Source: UBA1402 sp964488495
Lineage (GTDB): Bacteria; Bacteroidota; Bacteroidia; Bacteroidales; UBA1402
Length of the DNA: 19,941 nt
Assembly (NCBI GenBank): GCA_964488495.1
Contig: CAZAUQ010000042.1
Location: 1-19,941 of the forward strand
Reading direction: 5' to 3'
The notes beneath the pieces are model-generated. The model had not been told where the DNA came from and ran no database searches. It was given only the letters and a program-made list of their open reading frames with translations. Below, piece by piece: positions 8,122 to 14,611 of this stretch; the stretch's first letter is position 1; the number at the start of each line of letters is the position of its first letter. Both the position numbers and the translations under genes were made by a program.

Positions 8122-8215
8122 GGGACTGAACATTACCGCACGATAACGGTGACGTGTTTCCAGGCATTGCTGCGAGAAGGCATCAAAAGGAAGAAAATTC
8201 GTTTTCATACGATTG

Positions 8216-8244
8216 CGAATATAAACAAGGTTTTTAGTATACAA
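8216..8244 (-). promoter_or_regulatory. putA: Candidate putA promoter
   Basis: On the minus strand, TTG (8244-8242), an 18-nt spacer, then TATATTCG (8223-8216), one base off TAnnTTTG. It predicts a start near 8209 and a leader of about 190 nt. No better match was found upstream of putA. Confidence 0.35.
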
Positions 8245-8309
8245 CAGAACCTTTAAAATATTTTTTTTCTTAAATATCCTTAACGAGATAGACATTCAAA
8301 AAAATGAGT

Positions 8310-8317
8310 TATATTTG
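8310..8317 (+). promoter_or_regulatory. -7 element of the SPFH gene promoter
   Basis: TATATTTG matches the Bacteroidetes -7 consensus exactly and lies 30 nt before the ATG at 8348. A clear -33 TTG at the usual distance is missing, so the promoter may be weak or activator-dependent. Confidence 0.45.
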
Positions 8318-8347
8318 CGCCAACTTTAATATCAAAACGATATCATT

Positions 8348-9295
8348 ATGGAATCAAACGAATTCATTAAAAACAAAAGTGGCGCCAGTGGTTTTTTTAA
8401 TCTGGCCTTGAACATCGTGCTCCTTGTGTTAACCATTGTTCTAACCTCAGGCATGGTTAATAATGACGTAAACGAGGTTTTCATAGCACTCTTTCTCAGT
8501 ATTATGTCCCTGCTGTGGATCTTGCATCTGATTGGATTTTTGATTGTACAACCCAACAAATCGGCCGTCTTGACATTTTTTGGGGTATACTCGGGTACCA
8601 TCAAAAAGAACGGCTTTTTTTGGATCAATCCTTTTTACGGCAAAAGAAAACTTTCGCTTCGTGCCCGCAACCTGGATGTTGAGCCTATCAAGGTGAACGA
8701 TAAAAATGGAAATCCGGTGATGATCGGGTTGGTCCTGGTCTGGAAAATTGCTGACACCTACAAAGCTTGTTTCGAAATTGAATCTGAAGTGCAACAAGTT
8801 GTCGCCAAAGGACAAACGACAACAACAGAGATTGGACTGAAAGGCTACGAAGAATTTGTTCGCGTACAAAGTGATGCGGCCCTGCGCAAAATTGCCGGTT
8901 TGTATGCCTACGACCACATCGAGGACAAGGACGAAAGACTGACTTTGCGCTCAGGTGGTGAGGAAATCAACGACAAATTGGAAGAAGAACTCAACGAACG
9001 ACTGGCTATTGCAGGTATTCAAGTGGTTGAAGCCCGTATCAATTACCTGGCTTACGCCTCGGAAATTGCCAGTGTCATGTTGAGGCGCCAGCAGGCCGAT
9101 GCCATTATTGCCGCCCGTGAAAAAATAGTAGAGGGCGCTGTTACCATGGTGGAACTGGCTCTGAATAAACTCAGCGAAAAGAAAGTGGTGGAACTCGACG
9201 ACGAAAAGAAAGCCACTATGGTAAGCAACCTCATGGTCGTACTTTGTGCCGACGAAGCAGCCAGTCCGGTGATTAATACCGGCACCTTGTATTAA
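8348..9295 (+). CDS. SPFH/band-7 domain membrane protein
   Basis: 315 aa. Two hydrophobic segments near the N-terminus (about 17-36 and 43-67) anchor it in the inner membrane. The SPFH/PHB domain follows (about 65-260): QPNKSAVLTFFGVYSGTIKKNGFFWINPF, then RARNLDVEPIKVNDKNGNPVMIGLVLVWKI. A charged helical stretch comes next (EEINDKLEEELNERLAIAGIQVVEARINYL), then the MLRRQQADAIIAAREKIVEGA helix typical of stomatin-like proteins, which assemble into large membrane rings. SPFH proteins organise membrane microdomains and often control proteases or other partners, but the partner here is unknown. There is no NfeD partner and no protease next to it; instead an Arc-like 51-aa protein follows after 75 bp containing a perfect palindrome. 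Confidence 0.93.
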   Translation: MESNEFIKNKSGASGFFNLALNIVLLVLTIVLTSGMVNNDVNEVFIALFLSIMSLLWILHLIGFLIVQPNKSAVLTFFGVYSGTIKKNGFFWINPFYGKRKLSLRARNLDVEPIKVNDKNGNPVMIGLVLVWKIADTYKACFEIESEVQQVVAKGQTTTTEIGLKGYEEFVRVQSDAALRKIAGLYAYDHIEDKDERLTLRSGGEEINDKLEEELNERLAIAGIQVVEARINYLAYASEIASVMLRRQQADAIIAAREKIVEGAVTMVELALNKLSEKKVVELDDEKKATMVSNLMVVLCADEAASPVINTGTLY

Positions 9296-9304
9296 GCTGT
9301 GTAA

Positions 9305-9358
9305 AATCTTTTTTCTGCAGTGGAACAGCAAAGGCTGTTCCACTGCAGAAAAAAGATT
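9305..9358. repeat. Perfect 25-bp inverted repeat with 4-nt loop
   Basis: The left arm (9305-9329) and right arm (9334-9358) are perfect reverse complements over 25 bp, with the loop AAAG (9330-9333). The outer part is AATCTTTTTT/AAAAAAGATT and the inner part is CTGCAGTGGAACAGC and its complement. It begins 10 nt after the SPFH stop and ends 12 nt before the Arc-like ATG. In RNA it would be an extremely stable hairpin; in DNA it is a cruciform-prone palindrome. No T-tract follows outside the arms, though the right arm of the minus-strand transcript ends in T6, so it could terminate transcription from either side. Confidence 0.97.
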
Positions 9359-9370
9359 AATCCAATCATT

Positions 9371-9526
9371 ATGTCGCAAAAAAAAGCCTTTGTACTCCGA
9401 ATTGACGAAAAGATGCTCAAAGAGCTTGAAAAATGGGCCGCAGACGATTTTCGAAGCATCAACGGACAAATAGAATGGATTTTAAACCAGGCGCTTAAAA
9501 AGCAAAAGCGTTCAAAGCCGGAATAA
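9371..9526 (+). CDS. Arc-like ribbon-helix-helix DNA-binding protein
   Basis: 51 aa, ending in a basic tail (KKQKRSKPE). The layout is that of the Arc/MetJ ribbon-helix-helix fold: a strand (KAFVLRIDE) with alternating residues that would sit in the major groove, helix A (KMLKELEKWAADD), the turn FRSINGQ, which matches Arc's RSVNSE, and helix B (IEWILNQALKKQ). It should bind DNA as a dimer on an inverted repeat. An in-frame ATG at 9320 would add 17 residues encoded by the palindrome, but the ATG at 9371 gives the family's normal start (MSQKKAFVLRI). Small proteins of this type are commonly found right after SPFH genes in Bacteroidota. The palindrome 12 nt upstream is a candidate operator or an mRNA structure limiting its translation. 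Confidence 0.85.
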   Translation: MSQKKAFVLRIDEKMLKELEKWAADDFRSINGQIEWILNQALKKQKRSKPE

Positions 9527-9559
9527 AAAACGGAGCCCGGTTATCTCAACCAAGCTCCG
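9525..9559 (-). terminator. Intrinsic terminator of the ECF/DUF4252 operon
   Basis: On the minus strand, stem CGGAGC (9559-9554) / GCTCCG (9536-9531), with a 2x2 internal loop and an inner stem GGTT/AACC, followed by TTTTTT (9530-9525). It lies 36 nt after the DUF4252 stop at 9595 and abuts the end of the convergent Arc-like gene. Confidence 0.8.
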
Positions 9560-9594
9560 CCTGAAAATGATTGTTAAACAAAAAGAGATCTTTT

Positions 9595-10107
9595 TTACTC
9601 CTTTTTATCGTTTGTGTCTTCCAGCTGATCCATTCCGCTTATGTTGATATCGGAAAGCCGGGAGATTTGTTTTACGTCTACATTGCCAACAATATTGATC
9701 ACCACATTGCTTTGCTTGCCGTAAGAAACCATCAGAAATTCAGTAGTGATCGTATCTTTCTCGACTATAAATATTCTTGTCACCTGTCCGCCTTCGTTGA
9801 TGGAGGTTACTGTTTTTAATCCCACATATTTGTCGATCATTTTTTCGAGATCATCGATAAACTCATCATTCATCTTATCGGAAACCACTATGGATATACC
9901 CTTGATGTCGTTGATCAATTTGGTCATTTCGGGATCGCTTTCTTCACCCGAAAAGGAATAAACCATTTTCAACATGTCGGCCGAAATTCCAACGGTGGTA
10001 TAACCATCCTTGCCTGAATATTTATCAAACAAAAGCTTAAAGCTTTTTTGTTGCGCCGTGAGAGCCAAAGGCAACATCAACAGCAAAAAAATAACATACT
10101 TTTTCAT
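9595..10107 (-). CDS. DUF4252 domain-containing secreted protein
   Basis: 170 aa. Signal peptide at residues 1-18 (MKKYVIFLLLMLPLALTA, then QQKSF). The body follows the DUF4252 pattern: FDKYSGKDGYTTVGISADML, then IKGISIVVSDKMNDEFIDDLEKMI, GLKTVTSINEGGQVTRIFIVEKDTITTEFLMVSYGKQSNVVINIVGNVDVKQISRLS. Proteins of this family are small, exported and often sit in Bacteroidota operons headed by an ECF sigma factor, as here. Function unknown; no catalytic residues or metal motif stand out. It is the last gene of the operon, 11 bp behind the outer-membrane-like protein, and is followed by a good terminator. An anti-sigma input or envelope-stress role is inference only. Confidence 0.88.
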   Translation of the reverse strand: MKKYVIFLLLMLPLALTAQQKSFKLLFDKYSGKDGYTTVGISADMLKMVYSFSGEESDPEMTKLINDIKGISIVVSDKMNDEFIDDLEKMIDKYVGLKTVTSINEGGQVTRIFIVEKDTITTEFLMVSYGKQSNVVINIVGNVDVKQISRLSDINISGMDQLEDTNDKKE

Positions 10108-10118
10108 AAGGCATTTTT

Positions 10119-11045
10119 TTATATTCCTAATCCCAAACCTATAGTAATTGGTTGTGCGCCGGGGCCTTTACCTCCCTTAAATAAATTCGTTGCCGAATAA
10201 TTGCCGTAGATATAAAAATTTCCGTATCCGCCACGAACGGTTCCCCCGGCCTGAAATACATTGATATAGGGATTGCGGGCTTTCTCCTTGGGGAACTTGA
10301 TTTTGGTGTGAGAACCCAACACTAAATCACCGTAAAAACCTGCCGAAAGAAAAAAGTTTTTGCCAAAATTCAGGTCCAACAACAGGGGTATTCTCAGGGC
10401 AAACGTATTGAGCTTAGTCTTTTTGTAGGTGCTGGCTATATCAACTGGATGGACCATGCCATCACGTCGTTCGAGGGTGATATCGTTCATAAACACATAA
10501 TCGTTCCACACTATACCCAGGCTGCTCGATACTCCCAATGTCTGAGCCCGGTTCAGGGCACCCGCTACCTTAAAAAGATTGAGTGCCACCTGCATGGAGC
10601 GTCCGTTGTTCAGTTCCATAAATCCTTGTTCATTGGCAGGATAGGCTGAATAATCGAGCATTGTCAACTCATTAAAACCCATTTCCATAGTACTGAGATG
10701 TCCTTCGTATTTGGGTTTTTTGATTTTAATGCGGGTACTGTGTTTTTCTTTTTGGTCTGATTCGGGTTGGTCTGATTCGAATTGGTCAGCTTTGGGTTTT
10801 GATTGCTCTTTTTTACCCGAAATCACAAATTGATAACCTGCCACACTGATAGACAGTCCTCCGCTCTGAGGATCGGGCGAAACATCGAGCACCTGGTTGC
10901 CCGTTTCGTCCTGAAGCGAAATGGCAGATTGTTTGCTAGTTACTGCTTTACTAGAAAAAGCAAAGTCTCTGTTGTAACTCTGAGCAAAGGAACAAATCAA
11001 CATTGAGCTCAGTAAGAAAAGAGATAAAGTAAAAATTTTTTTCAT
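10119..11045 (-). CDS. Exported protein with a predicted outer-membrane beta-barrel domain
   Basis: 308 aa. Signal peptide at about 1-21 (ends CSFAQ). The N-terminal third carries a charged linker rich in Asp-Gln-Glu-Ser pentapeptides. From about residue 115 the sequence has alternating hydrophobic and polar strands with many aromatics: YEGHLSTMEMGFNELTMLDYS, ALRIPLLLDLNFGKNFFLSAGFYGDLVLG, GGYGNFYIYGNYSATNLF. It ends in ITIGLGLGI, as in porin-like (PorT/OMP_b-brl type) barrels. The C-terminal residue is Ile rather than Phe. Its place between the anti-sigma factor and DUF4252 suggests it is a target or sensor of the ECF system. Fold by pattern only; exact family not recognised. Confidence 0.78.
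   Translation of the reverse strand: MKKIFTLSLFLLSSMLICSFAQSYNRDFAFSSKAVTSKQSAISLQDETGNQVLDVSPDPQSGGLSISVAGYQFVISGKKEQSKPKADQFESDQPESDQKEKHSTRIKIKKPKYEGHLSTMEMGFNELTMLDYSAYPANEQGFMELNNGRSMQVALNLFKVAGALNRAQTLGVSSSLGIVWNDYVFMNDITLERRDGMVHPVDIASTYKKTKLNTFALRIPLLLDLNFGKNFFLSAGFYGDLVLGSHTKIKFPKEKARNPYINVFQAGGTVRGGYGNFYIYGNYSATNLFKGGKGPGAQPITIGLGLGI
10752..10796. repeat. 15-nt tandem repeat coding for charged pentapeptides
   Basis: Three consecutive 15-nt units (10752-10766, 10767-10781, 10782-10796). The first two are identical at 13 positions and the third is degenerate. They encode DQFES/DQPES/DQKE-type repeats in the linker of the outer-membrane-like protein. The in-frame period means slippage would change only linker length. 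Confidence 0.85.
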
Positions 11046-11066
11046 GTCTGATTATTTTATTATTTG

Positions 11067-11618
11067 TCAAGGATTTACATTTTCGAGACTGGATAAGTAA
11101 ACCAGGCTTTTGTTCAGGCTCTGATCCATTTGATCCAATTTATTCAGGTAGCTCGCCGGCTTGGACAATTGTCTGCCCATGGAGTTCAATGCTTTTTGAG
11201 ATTCTATGACAGCCAGCCGGGAATCAGTGAGCGGAACACCGTTGACGTAGCCGTAAATCATTTCCTGTTGATTGTTATGCCCGGGCTGTAACAACATTAT
11301 CAAGGCTGTGAGAGCTGCTGCTACGGAGATTACCGGCCAGAGCCATTGCCGGAACAAGCCCGGACTTTTTTTAACGGCCTCATCACCAGAACCGGTGGTA
11401 ATATTTATGTTTGCTGACAAGTTTTGATCAGTTAGGCTGTCGTGTGCTGCTTCACCCAAATAGCCAAACCACTGCCGGGCATAAAGCAGGTCGGAGGGCA
11501 GCTCTTGCTGAGTAGAAAAATACTCCTTCAGCTCAGCCTCTTCTCTAAGACTGGTGTCGGCTTCGAAATATTTTTCGAGCAAAGCCCTTATTTCTTGTTC
11601 TTTATTGTTGTAATCCAT
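11067..11618 (-). CDS. Putative anti-sigma factor, single-pass membrane protein
   Basis: 183 aa. The N-terminal cytoplasmic part (1-90) has a helical, acidic segment, NNKEQEIRALLEKYFEADTSLREEAELKEYF, as in the anti-sigma-like proteins paired with ECF factors in Bacteroidota. One transmembrane helix at about 91-110 (QWLWPVISVAAALTALIMLL) is followed by a short periplasmic tail with a coiled-coil-like end (LNKLDQMDQSLNKSLVYLSSLENV). The start overlaps the end of the sigma gene by 17 nt, suggesting translational coupling and a fixed ratio. It lacks a recognisable zinc-binding HxxxCxxC motif, so it is not a ZAS-type anti-sigma factor. The role is inferred from overlap, topology and length. Confidence 0.8.
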   Translation of the reverse strand: MDYNNKEQEIRALLEKYFEADTSLREEAELKEYFSTQQELPSDLLYARQWFGYLGEAAHDSLTDQNLSANINITTGSGDEAVKKSPGLFRQWLWPVISVAAALTALIMLLQPGHNNQQEMIYGYVNGVPLTDSRLAVIESQKALNSMGRQLSKPASYLNKLDQMDQSLNKSLVYLSSLENVNP

Positions 11619-12120
11619 AGGACATAATTTTTATCATCTTTTCTCGTAATAGTTTACGCGCCCTGGATAAGACTACACGTACATTTGACTCTTCCATCTC
11701 CAGCATGTTGGCAATTTCGTTCATTTCATATCCTTCTACGTCGCGCAAAAAAACCACCATTTTTTGTTTCTCGGGCAAAGCCGCGATTTCCTTATCCAGT
11801 ATGCTTTTCAGGTTGCGTTCTTCTGCTCTGTTGTCGTAAACACATTCGCTGGTGTTTACACGTATATCTTCCAGTTTTTCCCGATGCAGTTTCTCACTGC
11901 TCAAACGATCGCAACAGAGATTTTTTACAGAGCGAAACACATAGGCTTCCGGATTTTCCATCAGATGCAGGTTGTTTTTTTTCGTCCACAACTTTTCGCA
12001 CACATCCTGCACCACATCTTCAGCGTCCATGCGGTCACCCAGCATATAAAAAGCATACTTGTACATCTTGTCCTTCAAAGGCAGGACAACCGCATTGAAT
12101 TCTTTATACGTCATATCCAC
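11602..12120 (-). CDS. ECF-type RNA polymerase sigma factor
   Basis: 172 aa. The sigma-2 region (about 10-76) contains YKYAFYMLGDRMDAEDVVQDVCEKLWTKK, with the DAEDVVQD core that contacts core polymerase, and PEAYVFRSVKNLCCDRL. The sigma-4 region (about 112-162) contains ALPEKQKMVVFLRDVEGYEMNEIANMLEMEESNVRVVLSRARKLLRE, the helix-turn-helix that reads the -35 element. There is no sigma-3 or sigma-1.1 domain, as expected for ECF factors. Start: ATG at 12120; an ATG two codons later (12114) is equally possible. The gene opens a four-gene operon (sigma, anti-sigma, beta-barrel-like, DUF4252). A 9-bp inverted repeat lies 18 nt upstream and may take part in autoregulation. Confidence 0.94.
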   Translation of the reverse strand: MDMTYKEFNAVVLPLKDKMYKYAFYMLGDRMDAEDVVQDVCEKLWTKKNNLHLMENPEAYVFRSVKNLCCDRLSSEKLHREKLEDIRVNTSECVYDNRAEERNLKSILDKEIAALPEKQKMVVFLRDVEGYEMNEIANMLEMEESNVRVVLSRARKLLREKMIKIMSYGLQQ

Positions 12121-12137
12121 GGGCCGGGAAATTTCTG

Positions 12138-12168
12138 TTCGATGTTATTATAACGGACAAACATCGAA
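12138..12168. promoter_or_regulatory. 9-bp inverted repeat upstream of the ECF sigma gene
   Basis: TTCGATGTT (12138-12146) and AACATCGAA (12160-12168) are perfect reverse complements with a 13-nt spacer. It sits in the 67-bp gap between ogt and the sigma gene, 18 nt before the sigma ATG. It could be an operator, an ECF promoter part, or a leader hairpin; no standard TAnnTTTG box is present here. Confidence 0.55.
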
Positions 12169-12187
12169 AGTGTAACAAGAGAAGCTT

Positions 12188-12682
12188 TTATTTTAAATTT
12201 TTCTTTTCGAGCTCCAGCAAATGAGCCTTAATATCAAGTCCGCCGGCATAGCCGGTCAATTGACCACTACTGCCCAGCACACGGTGGCAAGGCACAATAA
12301 TAGGGACAGGATTGCGGTTACAGGCCATCCCCACGGCGCGTTGCGCTTTGGGTCGGCCTATAGCCAGGGCCACCCGGCTATAACTGAGCGTCGTTGCGTA
12401 AGGAATTTGTTGCAGTGCTTTCCAGACTTCCATTTGGAAATCGGTTCCCCTGAGCAGGAGAGGCACATCAAAAATCCGGCGGCTTCCGGCAAAATACTCG
12501 TCAAGCTGCTTACAAATCTTTTGAGCCGTTTGGCTTTCTTTGGGATTATCTTTTATATCGACAGAAAAGGGTGACCGACTTCTGGTTTCTTCTGTGACAA
12601 AATCGATACAACTCAGCTGATCGTCCTCTATAGTGACTATTAGCCTGCCCCAGGGGGCTTTGTAGTAAAACGTTTCGCTCAT
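12188..12682 (-). CDS. ogt: Methylated-DNA--[protein]-cysteine S-methyltransferase
   Basis: 164-aa suicide repair protein that moves the alkyl group from O6-methylguanine to its own cysteine. The active-site motif PCHRV holds the acceptor C132, preceded by RAVGMACNRNPVPIIV and followed by the lysine-free variant GSSGQLTGYAGGLDIKAHLLELE, all typical of Ogt/MGMT. The start chosen (12682, MSETFYYKAPWGRL) overlaps the thioesterase stop as ATGA, a classic coupling arrangement. ATGs at 12688 and 12706 are in frame but would extend further into the thioesterase gene. No AdaA-type DNA-binding domain is attached. Ogt and the C-terminal part of Ada cannot be separated by eye, hence the generic name. 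Confidence 0.93.
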   Translation of the reverse strand: MSETFYYKAPWGRLIVTIEDDQLSCIDFVTEETRSRSPFSVDIKDNPKESQTAQKICKQLDEYFAGSRRIFDVPLLLRGTDFQMEVWKALQQIPYATTLSYSRVALAIGRPKAQRAVGMACNRNPVPIIVPCHRVLGSSGQLTGYAGGLDIKAHLLELEKKNLK

Positions 12683-13410
12683 TTCCATTGAATTTTTGCC
12701 CGGCAAACGGGTGTTTCATCCTTACGCTTAATATCAAACAGATGAAGATTGTCTTCCAGCTGACAGCTCAACAAGAAGCTGTCGCCGTACAAAGCTTCGC
12801 GCAGATAGTTCAAATCCAGGCGGCTGAATCCGTTATTGATAATACACTCCAAAGGGAGCATATCCAACATCCATTCCAGGTATTTAACGCTGTTCACATG
12901 ACGGTTAAAGTCCAGGTCGCTGTACACCACCCTGCGTTCTTGTGTCGGGCCCGTGTCCGGACCGGGTATAATCTTGACAGGCTTGCTTATGGGACAGGGT
13001 ATATCGGGTCTGGCAGCTTTGCTGTAGTTCATATGCTCGCGCAAATCAAGGGGCGACCTGCTGTCAATATCAATCATAGCCCATTGAGTAACGGCGGCTC
13101 CCAGAGTTTTGCCTGAAGGATCACATAAAAGCATATTGCGGGTGGTCATCAGACGGCTGATTTCGTTGACCCAGGTGTTGACGTAAAACTCATCGTATTC
13201 CCTGAGTGTGGCATACATTTCGAAAGACATACGCGAAATCACCCAGGTGGCATTGTTGTTATGTAAATCGCGTGATCCGAAACCGTTGTTTTCGGCATCT
13301 TTGGCCGCAGTATTGAAAATATACCGACACAGCGACATCAGGCTGGCTCTGCCTGTAAAATCAAGGTCGCGGGCCAGAATCCTGTAGGTATAATCGGGAA
13401 GTCCTGTCAT
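12679..13410 (-). CDS. Acyl-[acyl-carrier-protein] thioesterase
   Basis: 243-aa double-hotdog enzyme of the FatA/FatB-like family that releases free fatty acids from acyl-ACP in the cytoplasm. The N-terminal hotdog (about 1-130) has RYIFNTAAKDAENNGFG, then WVISRMSFEMYATLREYDEFYVNTWV and VTQWAMIDIDSRSPLDL. The C-terminal hotdog carries the catalytic cluster D167-F-N169-R-H171-V-N173 in YSDLDFNRHVNSVKYLEWMLD, equal to the DxNxHVN motif known from plant and bacterial homologues. The length is normal for bacterial members. It follows the helicase by 13 bp and overlaps the methyltransferase start by 4 bp, so the three are likely one transcript even though their functions are unrelated. Confidence 0.92.
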   Translation of the reverse strand: MTGLPDYTYRILARDLDFTGRASLMSLCRYIFNTAAKDAENNGFGSRDLHNNNATWVISRMSFEMYATLREYDEFYVNTWVNEISRLMTTRNMLLCDPSGKTLGAAVTQWAMIDIDSRSPLDLREHMNYSKAARPDIPCPISKPVKIIPGPDTGPTQERRVVYSDLDFNRHVNSVKYLEWMLDMLPLECIINNGFSRLDLNYLREALYGDSFLLSCQLEDNLHLFDIKRKDETPVCRAKIQWK

Positions 13411-13423
13411 TCTACTATTTTGT

Positions 13424-14611
13424 TTAATCTCTTTTTATCAGGTATTCGTCTTTGAAATTGACCAGGTAAATCTTTTCGACCGCCCTGGTCAGGGCGGTGT
13501 ACAACCATCTATAATACTCTGCTCCGGAGTTTTCGGGTGCTATCCAGCCCTGATCGAGGAAAATTTCTTTCCACTGGCCGCCCTGGGCTTTGTGGCAGGT
13601 CATTGCGTAGCCGTATTTCACCTGTAAGGCATTGAACCATTGATCAATGCGCAATTTGTCGTATAAGGTTTTTTTACTCTTGATATCTGCGTAATCGAGC
13701 AATACAGCTTCGTAGAGTTTTTGTTGAGCAGCCTGATCCAAAGCTGGAGCTTCCGAGACCAGGCTATCGAGTATCACTTTGACTTCCATCTCCCAATCAG
13801 TCTCCGGGAAACGCACTTCCAAATCGGCAAAACGGAAGCCGTAAAGCTCAGTAATCTTTCGCACACGTCTTACTTCGATCAAATCGCCGTTAGCAATGAA
13901 GGGTATCTCTTTATAGGGCTGTGACCAAAAGTAATTATTTTTAGCCACCAATAAGAGATCGCCGGTAGAAAGCTCTTCTTCTTTGTAAAATATGCGCGAT
14001 CGTATCCCCAGGTTGTAACGTACGGCCTGTTTATTGGAACGGCAGATAACTTTGCATTCGTCCGTACCGCAACGATCGTATGCCGATTGCAGAGCATCTA
14101 TCAGATCTTCGCCTTGAATGCTGAGTACATCTTTTTGTTTGTCTGTGCTCAACAAAGGAAGCTCAGTTACCCGCTGGTCGGCCAAAGCCTGACGCAAGGC
14201 AGTGGCATTGTCAAGCAAGAGTGAATGATGCTCCTGCCTGACTACCTGGGTCAACTCTACGACAGCCACCTGCATCCCGAGCGATTCCAGATTTTGTTTG
14301 TCGAGGGCAGGGCTGTAAGCTGAACCCACCGGAGGCAGCTGGGCTGTATCTCCCATCATCACCAAACGGCAACGTCTGCCCGAATAGACATACCTCAACA
14401 AATCGTCCAGCAGACGTCCTGATCCAAAAAAACCGCCATCGGGATTATCGTTGGCAATCATTGAAGCTTCGTCAACGAAAAAAAAAGTGTTTTCGTGCAA
14501 ATTATCGTTCAGGTCAAATCCGCTGTACCCCCCGTCAACGACTTTCTGACGGTAAATTTTTTTATGTATGGTGGTGGCAACATGTCCGCTGTAAGAGGCA
14601 AAAACCTTGGC
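13424..14611 (-). CDS. RecD/Pif1-like DNA helicase, N-terminus lost in assembly gap
   Basis: 395 codons are visible up to the N-run; the N-terminus with the Walker A P-loop is missing. The fragment begins AKVFASYSGHVATTIHKKIY. Walker B is FFFVDEASMI. RLVMMGDTAQLPPVGSAYSP is the GDxxQLPPVG motif III of superfamily-1B helicases. Further on come KVICRSNKQAVRYNLGIR, and in the UvrD_C_2-type domain YAMTCHKAQGGQWKEIFLD (motif V) and YRWLYTALTRAVEKIYLVNF (motif VI). It would be an ATP-driven 5'-3' DNA helicase. Homologues in Bacteroidota, as I recall, run about 470 aa, so perhaps 75-80 residues are missing. It is the first visible gene of the helicase/thioesterase/ogt cluster. The gene is probably intact in the genome; the damage is in the assembly. 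Confidence 0.9.
   Translation of the reverse strand, partial: AKVFASYSGHVATTIHKKIYRQKVVDGGYSGFDLNDNLHENTFFFVDEASMIANDNPDGGFFGSGRLLDDLLRYVYSGRRCRLVMMGDTAQLPPVGSAYSPALDKQNLESLGMQVAVVELTQVVRQEHHSLLLDNATALRQALADQRVTELPLLSTDKQKDVLSIQGEDLIDALQSAYDRCGTDECKVICRSNKQAVRYNLGIRSRIFYKEEELSTGDLLLVAKNNYFWSQPYKEIPFIANGDLIEVRRVRKITELYGFRFADLEVRFPETDWEMEVKVILDSLVSEAPALDQAAQQKLYEAVLLDYADIKSKKTLYDKLRIDQWFNALQVKYGYAMTCHKAQGGQWKEIFLDQGWIAPENSGAEYYRWLYTALTRAVEKIYLVNFKDEYLIKRD

Larger units (their letters stand above)
8018..8347. other. Divergent intergenic region between putA and the SPFH gene
   Basis: 330 bp with no convincing gene. The side near putA (8045-8121) holds two hairpins and T-tracts that read as a putA leader. 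A putA promoter candidate sits at 8216-8244 and the SPFH promoter at 8310-8317. The rest is AT-rich. A 61-codon minus-strand frame at 8110-8295 lacks family resemblance and is not called. Confidence 0.7.

Noticed and set aside
8083..8160. A known riboswitch or housekeeping ncRNA (SRP RNA, SAM, TPP) in the putA leader
   Set aside because: I compared the segment with remembered core motifs of these classes and none matched on either strand; only unnamed hairpins can be supported.
9320..9370. Upstream start of the Arc-like protein within the palindrome
   Set aside because: The extra residues are encoded by the inverted repeat and are not part of the ribbon-helix-helix family pattern; the ATG at 9371 fits the usual start.
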